A stretch of 64,000 bases of DNA from Castellaniella sp. GTDB taxonomy: Bacteria > Pseudomonadota > Gammaproteobacteria > Burkholderiales > Burkholderiaceae_B. This document shows, piece by piece, positions 1 to 8,191 of this stretch. The notes under the pieces were generated by a model. The model did no database searches, had not been told where the DNA came from, and saw nothing but the letters and a program-made list of their open reading frames with translations. The position numbers and the translations under genes were made by a program. Numbering within the stretch: position 1 is the stretch's first letter; each line of letters opens with the position of its first letter. Location of the stretch: positions 62,001-126,000 of the forward strand of contig NZ_SCQN01000014.1 in NCBI RefSeq assembly GCF_004321985.1, read 5' to 3'.

Positions 1-233
1 GCCGCGTCCAGTTGGGCAGGGGTGCGCACGGTACCGACGCCCACCACCGCGTCGGGTACCTGATCGTGGATGGCGCGAATGGCATCTAGCGCGGCCGGCG
101 AGCGCAAGGTGACCTCGAGCGCCCGGACCTGACCGGCCACCAACGCACGCGCCAGGTCCACTGCCGTAGCAATGTCGTCAATGACGATGACGGGGATGAC
201 AGGGCTGATTTCCAGCAGTTCCAGGGTGTTCAT
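1..233 (-). CDS. eda: KDPG/KHG aldolase, 5' part only (3' end outside window)
   Basis: The minus strand reads in frame from an ATG at 233 to the window edge, giving about 77 residues of a class I aldolase. Visible blocks are PVIPVIVIDD, a LARALVAGQVRALEVTLRSP stretch carrying the conserved Glu and Arg of the family, and VVGVGTV. In this family Eda cleaves 2-keto-3-deoxy-6-phosphogluconate to pyruvate and glyceraldehyde-3-phosphate (Entner-Doudoroff pathway) and also acts on 4-hydroxy-2-oxoglutarate. The Schiff-base lysine would lie beyond the edge and cannot be checked. It is divergent from ispD, with about 150 bp between them. Confidence 0.85.
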   Translation of the reverse strand, partial: MNTLELLEISPVIPVIVIDDIATAVDLARALVAGQVRALEVTLRSPAALDAIRAIHDQVPDAVVGVGTVRTPAQLDA

Positions 234-370
234 GGCGTTGCGCTGCTCCGTGACCGGATTCGGACGAGTCCACATGGCTCTGGGGAATTATGGCATTGAA
301 CGGCGGTACGCGTCGTCGATGGGGGTGGGTTCCAGACCGGACGGGTGAGCGGCTGCGGGCGGCGCTGGTC

Positions 371-376
371 TACAAT
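371..376 (+). promoter_or_regulatory. candidate -10 element (TACAAT) for ispD
   Basis: TACAAT lies only 8 nt before the ispD ATG, and no Shine-Dalgarno sequence separates them. If it is used, the ispD transcript would start almost at the start codon. No good -35 hexamer is visible at the right distance, so this is a weak call. Confidence 0.3.
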
Positions 377-384
377 CGGCGTCC

Positions 385-1152
385 ATGACTCCTCCAACTC
401 TGGTGGCCATCGTGCCTGCGGCGGGCGTGGGCGCGCGCGCGGCGGCAAACGGGCAACCCAAGCAGTACCGGCTGCTCGCGGGCCAGCCCATGTTGCGCCT
501 GGCCGTGCGTGCTTTGCTGGCCGACTCCCGCATCGCCCAGATCCGCGTGGCCGTCTCGGCTGCCGACGTGTGGGCGGAGGCAGCCCTGAGAGGCTTGCCG
601 CGTACTGTGATACGGCGCTGCGGCGGGCCGGCACGGGCTGATACGGTGCGCGCTGCGTTGCTGGATGCTGATCTGCCCGAGGCGGCCTGGGTGCTGGTGC
701 ATGATGCGGCGCGCCCCGGGCTGCCTGCCGATGCGCTGGGACGATTGATCGATACCTGTCTTCGGACGGGGCGCGGCGGCATTCTGGCCTTGCCGGTGGA
801 CGATACCGTCAAACAGGGCCGCCCGGCGCCTGCCGCTGTTCCGGCGGAGCCGGCCAGGGGTTCCCGGGAGCTTGCCGCGCCGGACAGCTTGTGCGAGATC
901 GCGGCGACGCGTTCGCGCGAATCTTTGTGGCTGGCGCAGACGCCGCAGATGTTTCGGGTAGGCGAGCTGCTGCCGGCGCTGCGGGCCTGCGCCGGCGATG
1001 TCCAGGTCACGGACGAGGCCTCGGCCGTTGAACGGTTGGCCGGGCAGGGTCGCACTCCTCTTCTGGTGCGCGGCGCGCGCGAAAACTTCAAGCTTACCTG
1101 GCCGGAAGACTTCGCCTGGTTCGAGAAACATGCAACGGGAGACCGGACATGA
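385..1152 (+). CDS. ispD: 2-C-methyl-D-erythritol 4-phosphate cytidylyltransferase
   Basis: IspD transfers CMP from CTP to 2-C-methyl-D-erythritol 4-phosphate in the cytosolic MEP route to isoprenoids. The 255-residue protein opens with the nucleotide-binding loop PAAGVGARA followed by PKQY, carries VHDAARPG in the middle, and has an LPVDDTVK segment, all typical of IspD. The C-terminal TDEASAVE block is also conserved. It is somewhat longer than E. coli IspD (236 residues) because of an Ala/Pro-rich stretch near residue 155. Its stop overlaps the ispF start by 4 nt (ATGA), the usual ispDF arrangement, so the two are probably translationally coupled. Confidence 0.95.
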   Translation: MTPPTLVAIVPAAGVGARAAANGQPKQYRLLAGQPMLRLAVRALLADSRIAQIRVAVSAADVWAEAALRGLPRTVIRRCGGPARADTVRAALLDADLPEAAWVLVHDAARPGLPADALGRLIDTCLRTGRGGILALPVDDTVKQGRPAPAAVPAEPARGSRELAAPDSLCEIAATRSRESLWLAQTPQMFRVGELLPALRACAGDVQVTDEASAVERLAGQGRTPLLVRGARENFKLTWPEDFAWFEKHATGDRT

Positions 1153-1640
1153 TTGACTTAGTGCCTTTCCGGGTGGGGCAAGGCCATGACCTGCATCGCC
1201 TGGTCGCCGGCCGGCCGCTGATCATCGGCGGCGTGACGATCCCTTTCGATCAGGGCCTTGCAGGGCATTCGGATGCGGACGTACTCCTGCACGCCGTGAC
1301 CGATGCCGTGCTGGGTGCGGCGGGCCTGGGGGATATCGGCCGCCATTTTCCGGATCGGGATCCTCGCTGGTCGGACGCCGACAGCCGCCTGTTTTTGCGC
1401 GAATCGGTGCGGATGGCTCGTGAGGCGGGCTGGGCGGTGGTGAACGTGGATGCCACGGTGCATGCCCAGACCCCCAGAATCGCTCCGCACGCCGCCGCGA
1501 TGGCGGCCTGTATCGCGGCGGAACTGGGGATCCAGCCGGCCGATGTGAACGTCAAGGGCAAGACGGCCGAAGGCCTGGGCCCCGTGGGCCGCAACGAGGG
1601 CATTGCCGCCGACGCTGTGGTGTTGCTGGCGCGCCGTTAG
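1149..1640 (+). CDS. ispF: 2-C-methyl-D-erythritol 2,4-cyclodiphosphate synthase
   Basis: IspF cyclises CDP-methylerythritol 2-phosphate to the 2,4-cyclodiphosphate with release of CMP, two steps after IspD. The 163-residue length matches the family. The metal-binding GHDLH motif is at residues 11-15 and the second metal His is in LLHAVTDA. The AHSD-like active-site loop reads AGHSDADV, and the C-terminal [11 protein letters not shown] block is present. It overlaps ispD by 4 nt. The gene ends 13 bp before the convergent peroxiredoxin gene, with no clear terminator between them. Confidence 0.96.
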   Translation: MIDLVPFRVGQGHDLHRLVAGRPLIIGGVTIPFDQGLAGHSDADVLLHAVTDAVLGAAGLGDIGRHFPDRDPRWSDADSRLFLRESVRMAREAGWAVVNVDATVHAQTPRIAPHAAAMAACIAAELGIQPADVNVKGKTAEGLGPVGRNEGIAADAVVLLARR

Positions 1641-1653
1641 CGCCACGCGCAGA

Positions 1654-2202
1654 TCAGAGCGTGCTTCCGCCGATGGCCCGGTTGCAGGCGCACAGCCCGT
1701 CCGTGAGCAGGCCGTCCAGGATCCGCAGAGTTTCCTGGGGGTTGCGCCCGACCTTCAGGCTGTTGACCGATACATGCTGGATAACGTTGTCCGGGTCCAC
1801 GATGAAGGTGGCGCGCAGCGCCACCCCTGCCGTGCGGTCGCGGATGCCGAGCTGGTCGATGAGCGCTCCGGGTGTGTCGCTGAACTGGTAGTGGTTCAGC
1901 CGGCTCAGTTCCGGGCTGTCTCGCCGCCACGCGAGCTTGACGAATTCGTTGTCCGTCGATCCGCCCATGAGGACCGTGTCGCGTTCTTCAAAATCCCTCA
2001 CGAGCGCGTTGAAGCCCACGATCTCGGTGGGGCAGACTCGCGTGAAGTCCTTGGGGTAGAAATAGATGACCTTCCATTTGCCTGGGAAGGACGATTCCGT
2101 GATGTCTTCGAAGGCCGAGACGCCGTTTTCCTCGTGTTCGTTGAATCCGGGCTTGACGCCAATGACACGGAAGGCCTCGAGCTTGTCGCCTATGGTCTTC
2201 AT
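1654..2202 (-). CDS. ahpC: AhpC-type peroxiredoxin (mycobacterial AhpC-like)
   Basis: This 182-residue 2-Cys peroxiredoxin should reduce hydrogen peroxide and organic hydroperoxides in the cytosol. The peroxidatic cysteine is C57 in TRVCPTE. The C-terminal LCACN motif gives C171 and C173, which match the paired resolving cysteines of the mycobacterial AhpC subgroup rather than the single resolving cysteine of enteric AhpC. That subgroup is usually recycled by AhpD, but no ahpD is next to it here. It lies downstream of the sensor kinase gene on the same strand with a 46-bp gap that contains a hairpin, so it may be partly co-transcribed or separately expressed. The gene symbol is by similarity. 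Confidence 0.85.
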   Translation of the reverse strand: MKTIGDKLEAFRVIGVKPGFNEHEENGVSAFEDITESSFPGKWKVIYFYPKDFTRVCPTEIVGFNALVRDFEERDTVLMGGSTDNEFVKLAWRRDSPELSRLNHYQFSDTPGALIDQLGIRDRTAGVALRATFIVDPDNVIQHVSVNSLKVGRNPQETLRILDGLLTDGLCACNRAIGGSTL

Positions 2203-2220
2203 CGGGGCTCCTTTTGTGAC

Positions 2221-2239
2221 ATCGGTCGGTGCGACCGAT
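2221..2239. other. perfect 8-bp inverted repeat between kinase and peroxiredoxin genes
   Basis: ATCGGTCG - GTG - CGACCGAT forms a GC-rich hairpin in the 46-bp gap between the sensor kinase stop and the peroxiredoxin start. There is no T-run on the minus strand after it. It therefore looks more like an mRNA-processing structure, attenuator or operator than a classical intrinsic terminator. Confidence 0.45.
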
Positions 2240-2248
2240 CACCCCATT

Positions 2249-3643
2249 CTACGCCACGGGTTTGTCGGCCGGACGAGCCTTGATCTTGGGGATCTCGATG
2301 CGTGCGAGCAGACCCTGGGAAGGGTTCGAAATCAGCTCGAACTTGCCGCCCACCTGGCCGAGCAGCCGCTCGACGATGGCCAGCCCCAGCCCGGCGCCGC
2401 TCACGCCAGTGCGGGCTGTCTCGCCGCGGGCAAAGGGACGCAGCAGCCGCTGGATGTCGCCGTGCGGGATGCCTACACCCTGATCCTGCACCTCGATGCG
2501 CAGCAGGTTGCCGAGCTGATAGGCGCTCAGGGTGATGTGCGCGCGGTCATCTCCGGCACTTCGGCCGTAGCGGCGTGCGTTCTCGATCAGATTGCTGACG
2601 ATGCGCTTGAGGTCGTTGGCGCTGATGCGGGCCTGCAGGCCTGGCGCGATGTCGGCCTTGAGCTCGCTACCCAGAGATTCCGTGTGGCTGCGCTCGCGTT
2701 CGAACAGGTCCTGCAGCACCCGTGAGACGTCGATGCCGGCTTCCGGGACCTGTCCAGCCGGCCGCGCATACTCCATGAGCTGGCCGATGCTGTGGTTGAT
2801 CTGGGCGAGGTCTTCGTCGATCGCCTGGCGCGCGTCGTCGGTCATGTGGCTCATTTCGATTTCCAGCCGCATGCGTGCCAGCGGCGTGCGCAGGTCATGG
2901 GAGATGCCAGCCAGCATGAGCTCGCGGTCTGCCTCGTTCTGGCGCAGGTCGCGCGCCATGCGGTTGAAGGCGGTGTTCAGGTCGCGGATTTCGGTCGGCC
3001 CCTTTTCCGACAGAGGCGTGGGCATTTCTCCGCGGGCGAGCTGCTGGGTGACTTTTGCGAGTCTAGCCAGCGGCTGGTTGATGAAGCGGACACTGATGGC
3101 GGCGCCCAGCAGCGCCAGCAGCAGCGAAGCGCTGATCCACCCCAGCCATTCACGGCCGGTGGTCAGGCGCAACTGGTCGCGGTCGAACACCAGCCAATAC
3201 TGGTCACGATCGATGTGGAAGCTGATCCAGATGCCGGGCACTTGATTCACGGACCACATCATCACGGTCTGTCCACCCAGACGGTTGCGGATCTCTCTCG
3301 ATACCTGGTCCCAGTACGAGGTGTGCGGCAGCGCCTCGAGGACATCGCTGGCTGCGCGCGGCTGGACGCGCAGGCTTTCCTTGGTGGCCAAGTCCAGCAG
3401 CAGTGCCGGGCGCACCTGGGGCGGCGCATAAACCAGCGCTGAACGGGTGATGCTGACGGTGGAGGCCACGCGCTCGGCCATCTGGGCCGCGCGTGGGCTC
3501 TCTTCGATGTTGAAGACGACCTGCAGCCAGGCACCCAGACTCACCAGCATCAGTGATGCGATGAGCAGGAAGGACCGGCTGAACAGTCCCAGTCGGGGAC
3601 GAAAGCCGTGGCCCGATTGCTTCATAGGCGTCGTCATGAACAC
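2249..3643 (-). CDS. risS: EnvZ/RisS-type sensor histidine kinase
   Basis: This 464-residue inner-membrane kinase is the likely partner of the OmpR-type regulator just upstream. It has an N-terminal membrane helix (about residues 20-45), a periplasmic sensor region, a second helix near residues 165-185, and a HAMP linker. The H-box reads GISHDLRTPLARMRLE, and the ATPase domain shows the N-box NLIENARRYG and the glycine boxes DQGVGIP and GAGLGLAIVERL. Length and layout fit EnvZ and the Bordetella RisS protein, and the kinase appears intact. It starts 36 bp after the regulator gene, so the pair forms an operon. The risS symbol is by similarity and context; envZ is the alternative name. Confidence 0.85.
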   Translation of the reverse strand: MFMTTPMKQSGHGFRPRLGLFSRSFLLIASLMLVSLGAWLQVVFNIEESPRAAQMAERVASTVSITRSALVYAPPQVRPALLLDLATKESLRVQPRAASDVLEALPHTSYWDQVSREIRNRLGGQTVMMWSVNQVPGIWISFHIDRDQYWLVFDRDQLRLTTGREWLGWISASLLLALLGAAISVRFINQPLARLAKVTQQLARGEMPTPLSEKGPTEIRDLNTAFNRMARDLRQNEADRELMLAGISHDLRTPLARMRLEIEMSHMTDDARQAIDEDLAQINHSIGQLMEYARPAGQVPEAGIDVSRVLQDLFERERSHTESLGSELKADIAPGLQARISANDLKRIVSNLIENARRYGRSAGDDRAHITLSAYQLGNLLRIEVQDQGVGIPHGDIQRLLRPFARGETARTGVSGAGLGLAIVERLLGQVGGKFELISNPSQGLLARIEIPKIKARPADKPVA

Positions 3644-3679
3644 GGCCGGCAGCCCCGGGCCTGCTGGGCGGCAGAGAGG

Positions 3680-4414
3680 TTACTGACCGCCGTCAGGGAC
3701 GAACACATAGCCCAGACCCCAGACCGTCTGGATGAAGACGGGCTTGGAAGGATTGGGCTCGATGAGTTTGCGCAGGCGCGAAATCTGTACGTCCAGGCTA
3801 CGGTCGAAGGCCTCGTATTCGCGGCCCCGGGCAAGTTCCATGAGTTTGTCGCGAGACAGCGGGACCTTGGGGTGGCGGGCGAAGACCTTGAGGACGGAAA
3901 ATTCGCCCGTGGTGATTGGCACGGATTCGGTATTGCGCGTCAGTGTGCGTGTGGACAGATTCAGCACATAGGGGCCGAACTCGATGGATTCGTTTTCCTG
4001 GCTGGGCGCCCCCGGGTGTTCATCAGCCCCCCGGCGCCGCAGGATGGCGTTGACCCGGGCAAGCAGTTCGCGCGGGTTGAATGGCTTGGTCAGGTAGTCG
4101 TCGGCGCCCATCTCCAGCCCGACGATACGGTCGATTTCCTCGGCCTTCGCGGTGAGCATGATGATGGGGGTGTTGTCATGGTTCCCGCGCAGTCGACGGC
4201 AGATGGACAGCCCGTCTTCGCCTGGGAGCATCAGATCCAGCACCAGCAGATCGAAGTGTTCGCGCTGCCAGAGTTTGGCCATTTCCTTGGCGTCTTCGGC
4301 AACGTAGACGTTGAAGCCTTGTTCGGTCAGGTAGCGGCGGAGCAAATCGCGCAGCCTGGGATCGTCATCGACGATCAGGATTTTGCGCGTGAGAGTCTGG
4401 TTTTGAGTATTCAT
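3680..4414 (-). CDS. risA: OmpR/RisA-type response regulator
   Basis: This 244-residue transcription factor has a receiver domain (about residues 10-125) and an OmpR/PhoB winged-helix DNA-binding domain (about 145-240). The acidic pocket IVDDDPR, the phospho-acceptor D60 in VLDLMLP, the switch Thr in LTAKAEE and the Lys in TKPFNPREL are all present. The C-terminal VWGLGYVFVPDG motif marks the OmpR subfamily. It is the first gene of a regulator-kinase operon. In Bordetella this pair is called RisAS and controls osmotic, acid and virulence-related genes; that role is carried over here only by similarity. Confidence 0.87.
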   Translation of the reverse strand: MNTQNQTLTRKILIVDDDPRLRDLLRRYLTEQGFNVYVAEDAKEMAKLWQREHFDLLVLDLMLPGEDGLSICRRLRGNHDNTPIIMLTAKAEEIDRIVGLEMGADDYLTKPFNPRELLARVNAILRRRGADEHPGAPSQENESIEFGPYVLNLSTRTLTRNTESVPITTGEFSVLKVFARHPKVPLSRDKLMELARGREYEAFDRSLDVQISRLRKLIEPNPSKPVFIQTVWGLGYVFVPDGGQ

Positions 4415-4639
4415 GCGAAAAATGTAACAGGGACAAGAAGGAGGTGCCAGTGCTTATCACAACAAATTACACAAAAAACATTGGAGGGGCAGAGAACGGA
4501 ATGGTTCCCCGCAAACGGCAGGGTGATGCATACACCTGCATTGTCGCGTACTGCGCGGGCCCGGGCAGCTGTCATTCCGCGTGGCATCGGTCGATTCGGG
4601 CAGACGGGGAATTCATGCCTCCATTAAAATGGTTTGGCC
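4415..4639. promoter_or_regulatory. divergent promoter region between risA-like and tsaB-rimI genes
   Basis: These 225 bp separate two divergent genes, and their left part is AT-rich. On the plus strand a TAAAAT hexamer at 4625-4630 sits only 9 nt before the tsaB ATG, without a Shine-Dalgarno sequence, hinting at a nearly leaderless message. No convincing -35/-10 pair for the minus-strand regulator could be picked by eye. Confidence 0.4.
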
Positions 4640-5878
4640 ATGGACGATTTTCACATTCTTGCATTTGAATCATCAAGCACTTTGTGCGGTGCGGCGCTGT
4701 TTTCGCGTGTCGCCGGCCGGATACGGCTGCGGTCGGCGCAGCATGACGGGCGCAGCGAGCATACGGAACACATTCTGCCCATCGCTCATGGTCTGCTGGC
4801 CGATGCCGGGCTGCGGCCCGGCGATCTGTCGGCCGTGGCCTTCGGCCAAGGACCTGGTGGCTTCACGGGGCTGCGGGTGTCCTGTGGCGTGGCTCAGGGC
4901 ATGGCGGTGGCGCTGGGTCTGCCGGTGATCCCTGTAGATTCTCTGTGTGCGATTGCGGTACAGGGCGCCGGTCGGGACGCGGCGGGCGTGCAGGTGGTCC
5001 TGCAAGATGCCCGCATGAACGAGCTCTACGCGGCCGCCTACCGGGCGAACGGCTCGGAATGGTCCACCTTGCAGGCGCCGGCGCTGCTGGCGCGAGCGGA
5101 TGCGGCCGCCTGGGTGGCCGGTGAATCGGCGGGGTGGGGCATGCGGGCTGGCGGTGGCTGGCAGGTGCACGGCGACGCGGTTGGCGTGTTCGAGGGGCTG
5201 GCCGACGAACTGGCGGCATTGGGCGCGGACCTGACGACCGCCTCGGGGCCCGTCACGGTACAGGCGTCGACCATTGCCCGGCTCGCGGCCCGGTCCTGGC
5301 AGGCGGGCTTGGGTGTGGATGCACAGTATGCCGCACCGGCGTATGTGCGCGACAAGGTCGCCTATACGACGCAGGAACGCATGACTGGCTTGGGCGGCAA
5401 TCCGGCGGTGGACGCACAGACACTGACTGTCCATGACATGACCGCAACCGATCTGGACGAGGTGGCCGCGATCGAGCGCCAAGTGCAGTCCTTTCCCTGG
5501 ACGCACCAGAATTTCGCGGACAGCCTGTCGGCGGGTCAGCATGGATGGGTGGTTCGTCGCATGGGCGGCATGCAGGGTTTCGCGCTGGTGCTGGACGCGC
5601 CAGACATGGCACATCTGCTGGTGATCGGCGTGCGTCCGGATGCGCAGCGCCAGGGGGTGGGGGCGTTGTTGCTGAAGTACTGCACCGACCATTGCCGGCG
5701 GGCAGACCTGCCCGCGCTCACGCTCGAGGTCCGCCAGAGCAACACCAGAGCCATCCGCTTCTACCACGGACATGGTTTCAAGCAGGTGGGTGTGCGACGG
5801 GGGTATTACCCTGCGGGTCAGGGCAAGCGCGAAGATGCCTGGCTCATGACGCTTTCCTTGACAGAATCCGCGCCATGA
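4640..5878 (+). CDS. tsaB: TsaB-RimI fusion (t6A synthesis subunit plus ribosomal-protein acetyltransferase)
   Basis: This 412-residue protein joins two normally separate enzymes. Residues about 1-230 are TsaB, the dimerisation partner of TsaD in making N6-threonylcarbamoyl-adenosine at tRNA position 37, shown by ILAFESSS and GQGPGGFTGLRV. Residues about 260-410 form a GNAT acetyltransferase of the RimI type, with the acetyl-CoA loop VRPDAQRQGVGALLL and the RimI-like QSNTRAIRFYHGHGF segment. RimI acetylates the N-terminal alanine of ribosomal protein S18. The ATG at 4640 is preferred over an in-frame TTG two codons earlier because it starts at the conserved region. The stop overlaps the next gene by 4 nt. 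The fusion appears intact, with no frameshift at the joint. Confidence 0.9.
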   Translation: MDDFHILAFESSSTLCGAALFSRVAGRIRLRSAQHDGRSEHTEHILPIAHGLLADAGLRPGDLSAVAFGQGPGGFTGLRVSCGVAQGMAVALGLPVIPVDSLCAIAVQGAGRDAAGVQVVLQDARMNELYAAAYRANGSEWSTLQAPALLARADAAAWVAGESAGWGMRAGGGWQVHGDAVGVFEGLADELAALGADLTTASGPVTVQASTIARLAARSWQAGLGVDAQYAAPAYVRDKVAYTTQERMTGLGGNPAVDAQTLTVHDMTATDLDEVAAIERQVQSFPWTHQNFADSLSAGQHGWVVRRMGGMQGFALVLDAPDMAHLLVIGVRPDAQRQGVGALLLKYCTDHCRRADLPALTLEVRQSNTRAIRFYHGHGFKQVGVRRGYYPAGQGKREDAWLMTLSLTESAP

Positions 5879-6681
5879 CGCCCCGCCGCCTGTTGCCGCC
5901 GCAGCTTGCCTGGCTCAACGAAATGGGGGCCGATACCCACTGGCTGACCGCGCGGGAACTGTCCGTGCAGCCGCCGTCCGTGCGGCCGCCATCGGTGCTC
6001 CAGCCGCCCGTGCAGCCGCCCGTGCTCCGGCCATCCGTGCCGCAGCCGCGCAGAGCGGATGGTGCGACGCAAGCCCCGCCGGTGGAGGCGCCCTCGCTGG
6101 CGACCGTGGACCTGGATGCCCTCGCGCAGGCCGTCGGGACCTGCACCCGCTGTCCGTTGCATGCGCAGCGCACTCAGGCGGTCCCGGGCGCTGGCGTGCG
6201 GGTGAAACCGCTGTATTTCATCGTGGGCGAGCAGCCTGGGATCGAGGACGATGCCTCCGGGCAGCCCTTCCAGGGTGATGCTGGAAACCTGCTGCGAGCC
6301 ATGATGGTGGCTGCCCGCCTGCCGGAGGCGGAGTCCGCCTATCTGACGAACGTCGTCAAATGCCGTGCGCTGGGCGGTCGCGCGCCCAGTGCCGAGGAGA
6401 TTGCGGCCTGTCTGCCTTACTTGCATCGGGAGATCATGCTGGTGCGGCCGCGCTGGATTCTGGCGCTGGGGAAGACGGCCGCGCAGGCGATCCTGGGGGT
6501 ATCTGGCGACATGGACGCGCTGCGCGGCGGGCCGCATGCCTGGACTGCCCCGGACGGCACGAGAATCCCGGTATGGGTGACGCATCACCCGTCTTCGCTG
6601 CTGGTCCGCTCGACCGGCAAGCCCGAGGCCTGGCGGGACCTGGCGGCTCTGGCGCAGGCCATACGGACCGCCGGGGATTGA
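5875..6681 (+). CDS. family 4 uracil-DNA glycosylase (4Fe-4S)
   Basis: This 268-residue base-excision-repair enzyme would remove uracil from DNA. Motif 1 reads GEQPGIEDD and is followed by GQPFQGDAGNLL; the C-terminal HHPSSLL motif with its catalytic-loop His is present. Cysteines of the iron-sulfur cluster are seen in CTRCPLH, in VVKCRA, and further on. The ATG overlaps the TsaB-RimI stop (ATGA), which decides the start. The first ~75 residues are a Pro/Val-rich low-complexity segment with repeated QPP, RPP and RPS units that is not part of the catalytic fold and looks like a flexible linker. The gene is convergent with lplT. Confidence 0.9.
   Translation: MTPRRLLPPQLAWLNEMGADTHWLTARELSVQPPSVRPPSVLQPPVQPPVLRPSVPQPRRADGATQAPPVEAPSLATVDLDALAQAVGTCTRCPLHAQRTQAVPGAGVRVKPLYFIVGEQPGIEDDASGQPFQGDAGNLLRAMMVAARLPEAESAYLTNVVKCRALGGRAPSAEEIAACLPYLHREIMLVRPRWILALGKTAAQAILGVSGDMDALRGGPHAWTAPDGTRIPVWVTHHPSSLLVRSTGKPEAWRDLAALAQAIRTAGD
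5961..6047 (+). repeat. degenerate Pro-rich codon repeat inside the uracil-DNA glycosylase gene
   Basis: Short degenerate direct repeats of the type CCGTGCAGCCGC run through this stretch and encode alternating VQPP, VRPP, VLQPP, VLRPS and VPQP units. Such tracts can expand or contract by slippage, so length may vary between strains. Confidence 0.6.
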
Positions 6682-6710
6682 CCCCGTGGGGTTTCGCTGG
6701 TTGTAGCTCG

Positions 6711-8015
6711 TTAGCGCAGTGCCGTGCCGTGACTGGTCTGGCCGATCAGCTTGCCCAGTTCGGGGTTGGCCAGGTGATTCAGCCGGTTCCAGCGCATGAA
6801 GGCGAGCATCAGGCAGGCTACCAGGATGCCGAAGAGGGCAATGATGCCGTTGATGGGGAGCCCCAGCCAGAGCATCAGGCTGTAGGCGGCCAGCATCAGC
6901 AGGATGTTGAGCTGCTCATTGAAGTTCTGCACGGCGATGGAGTGGCCCGCCGACAGCAGGACGTGTCCGCGATGCTGAAGCAACGCGTTCATGGGCACCA
7001 CGAAGAACCCCGACAGTGCACCGATCAGAAGCAGCAGCACGTACACGGCCCATGGGTTGTAAACCAGCGGCATGAGCAGGACCACCAGTCCCATGGCCAC
7101 GCCGACAGGCAATACGGCCAGCGCCCTGCGCAGCGGCACACGTCCGGCCGTGACCGCCCCGATGACGGTTCCGAAGGCGGCCACCCCCATCAGGATCGAG
7201 GCCTGGTCCAGGCGGTACCCCAGTTGTTGAGCCCCCCATTCGATGACGATGAACTGCAGGGTAGCGCCGGCTCCCCAGAACAGGGTGGTGACAGCCAGTG
7301 AGATCTGCCCGAGCTTGTCCGACCAGAGAATATGCACATAGCGCCGGAAATTATGGATCAGCGCGATCGGGTGCGTCTGTTGGCGCGGGTAGAAGGCATG
7401 GGTGTCGGGGATGAGCAGATTGCAGATGGCGGCTGCGATGTAGACCAGCCCGATGACCAGAATGGCGCTTTGCGCGCTGTTGTTGGCGAGGGTGTCCACC
7501 CAGTTGAAGGACATCAGCCAGGCTGAGACCTGCGGGCTGATGAGCAACCCGCCCAGCACCGTCCCCACGATGACTGACAGCACGGTCAGACCTTCGATCC
7601 AGCTGTTGCCCTTGACGAGCAGATCCGGCGGCAGCATCTCGGTGACGATGCCGTATTTGGCCGGTGAGTATGCCGCCGCACCTACGCCCACCACGGTATA
7701 GGCCACGAAAATCAGCATGAGCTGGTGCAGGTGGTCCAGGCCGAACGCGCCGTAGCTGAACATCATCAGGCATCCCAGCGTCTTCAGGGCGTTGGTGGCA
7801 AACATGACGCGGCCCTTGGGGAAGGAGTCGGCGAACGCGCCCACGAAGGCGGCCAGCACCACATAGGCCAGCGCGAACCACCACTTCATCATGGGGGCCA
7901 TCCAGTCCGGCCCGCTGAGGTCGGCGATCAGCCCAATGGCCGCGATGAGCAGGGCATTGTCCGCAACGGAGGACAATGCCTGCGCAGCCATGACCATGAA
8001 AAAGCCCTTGTTCAA
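6711..8015 (-). CDS. lplT: lysophospholipid transporter LplT (MFS)
   Basis: LplT flips lysophospholipids inward across the cytoplasmic membrane for re-acylation. The 434-residue protein is a 12-helix MFS carrier with no signal peptide. Its N-terminus NKGFFMVMAAQ followed by SSVADNALLIAA matches LplT. I chose the TTG at 8015 because it puts the family N-terminus at residue 1 and has a GAGG ribosome site 7 nt upstream. Longer in-frame starts (ATG near 8051 or 8162) would add a non-homologous, Arg/Pro-rich head. In E. coli lplT is followed by aas (the acyltransferase); here no aas is nearby. Confidence 0.85.
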   Translation of the reverse strand: MNKGFFMVMAAQALSSVADNALLIAAIGLIADLSGPDWMAPMMKWWFALAYVVLAAFVGAFADSFPKGRVMFATNALKTLGCLMMFSYGAFGLDHLHQLMLIFVAYTVVGVGAAAYSPAKYGIVTEMLPPDLLVKGNSWIEGLTVLSVIVGTVLGGLLISPQVSAWLMSFNWVDTLANNSAQSAILVIGLVYIAAAICNLLIPDTHAFYPRQQTHPIALIHNFRRYVHILWSDKLGQISLAVTTLFWGAGATLQFIVIEWGAQQLGYRLDQASILMGVAAFGTVIGAVTAGRVPLRRALAVLPVGVAMGLVVLLMPLVYNPWAVYVLLLLIGALSGFFVVPMNALLQHRGHVLLSAGHSIAVQNFNEQLNILLMLAAYSLMLWLGLPINGIIALFGILVACLMLAFMRWNRLNHLANPELGKLIGQTSHGTALR

Positions 8016-8191
8016 TCGCGAACCTCGAGGAGTTGGACGACTCGGCCGCATTGTCGTGACGCAGCCGTAAAAAAGAGTTGCAGTATAGCGGGTTGCCGCC
8101 CTCGGCCCTGCAGGGTAAATACTTGACTTGGAGGTCGGGACGCTAATCTGGTGCGTTATCATACGCTGGTCAAACGAGACACTAACTTACC

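Noticed and set aside
6682-6692. ACCCC - GT - GGGGT near the convergent ends of the glycosylase and lplT genes
   Set aside because: Five-base arms and a 2-nt loop cannot form a stable terminator, and no T-run follows.
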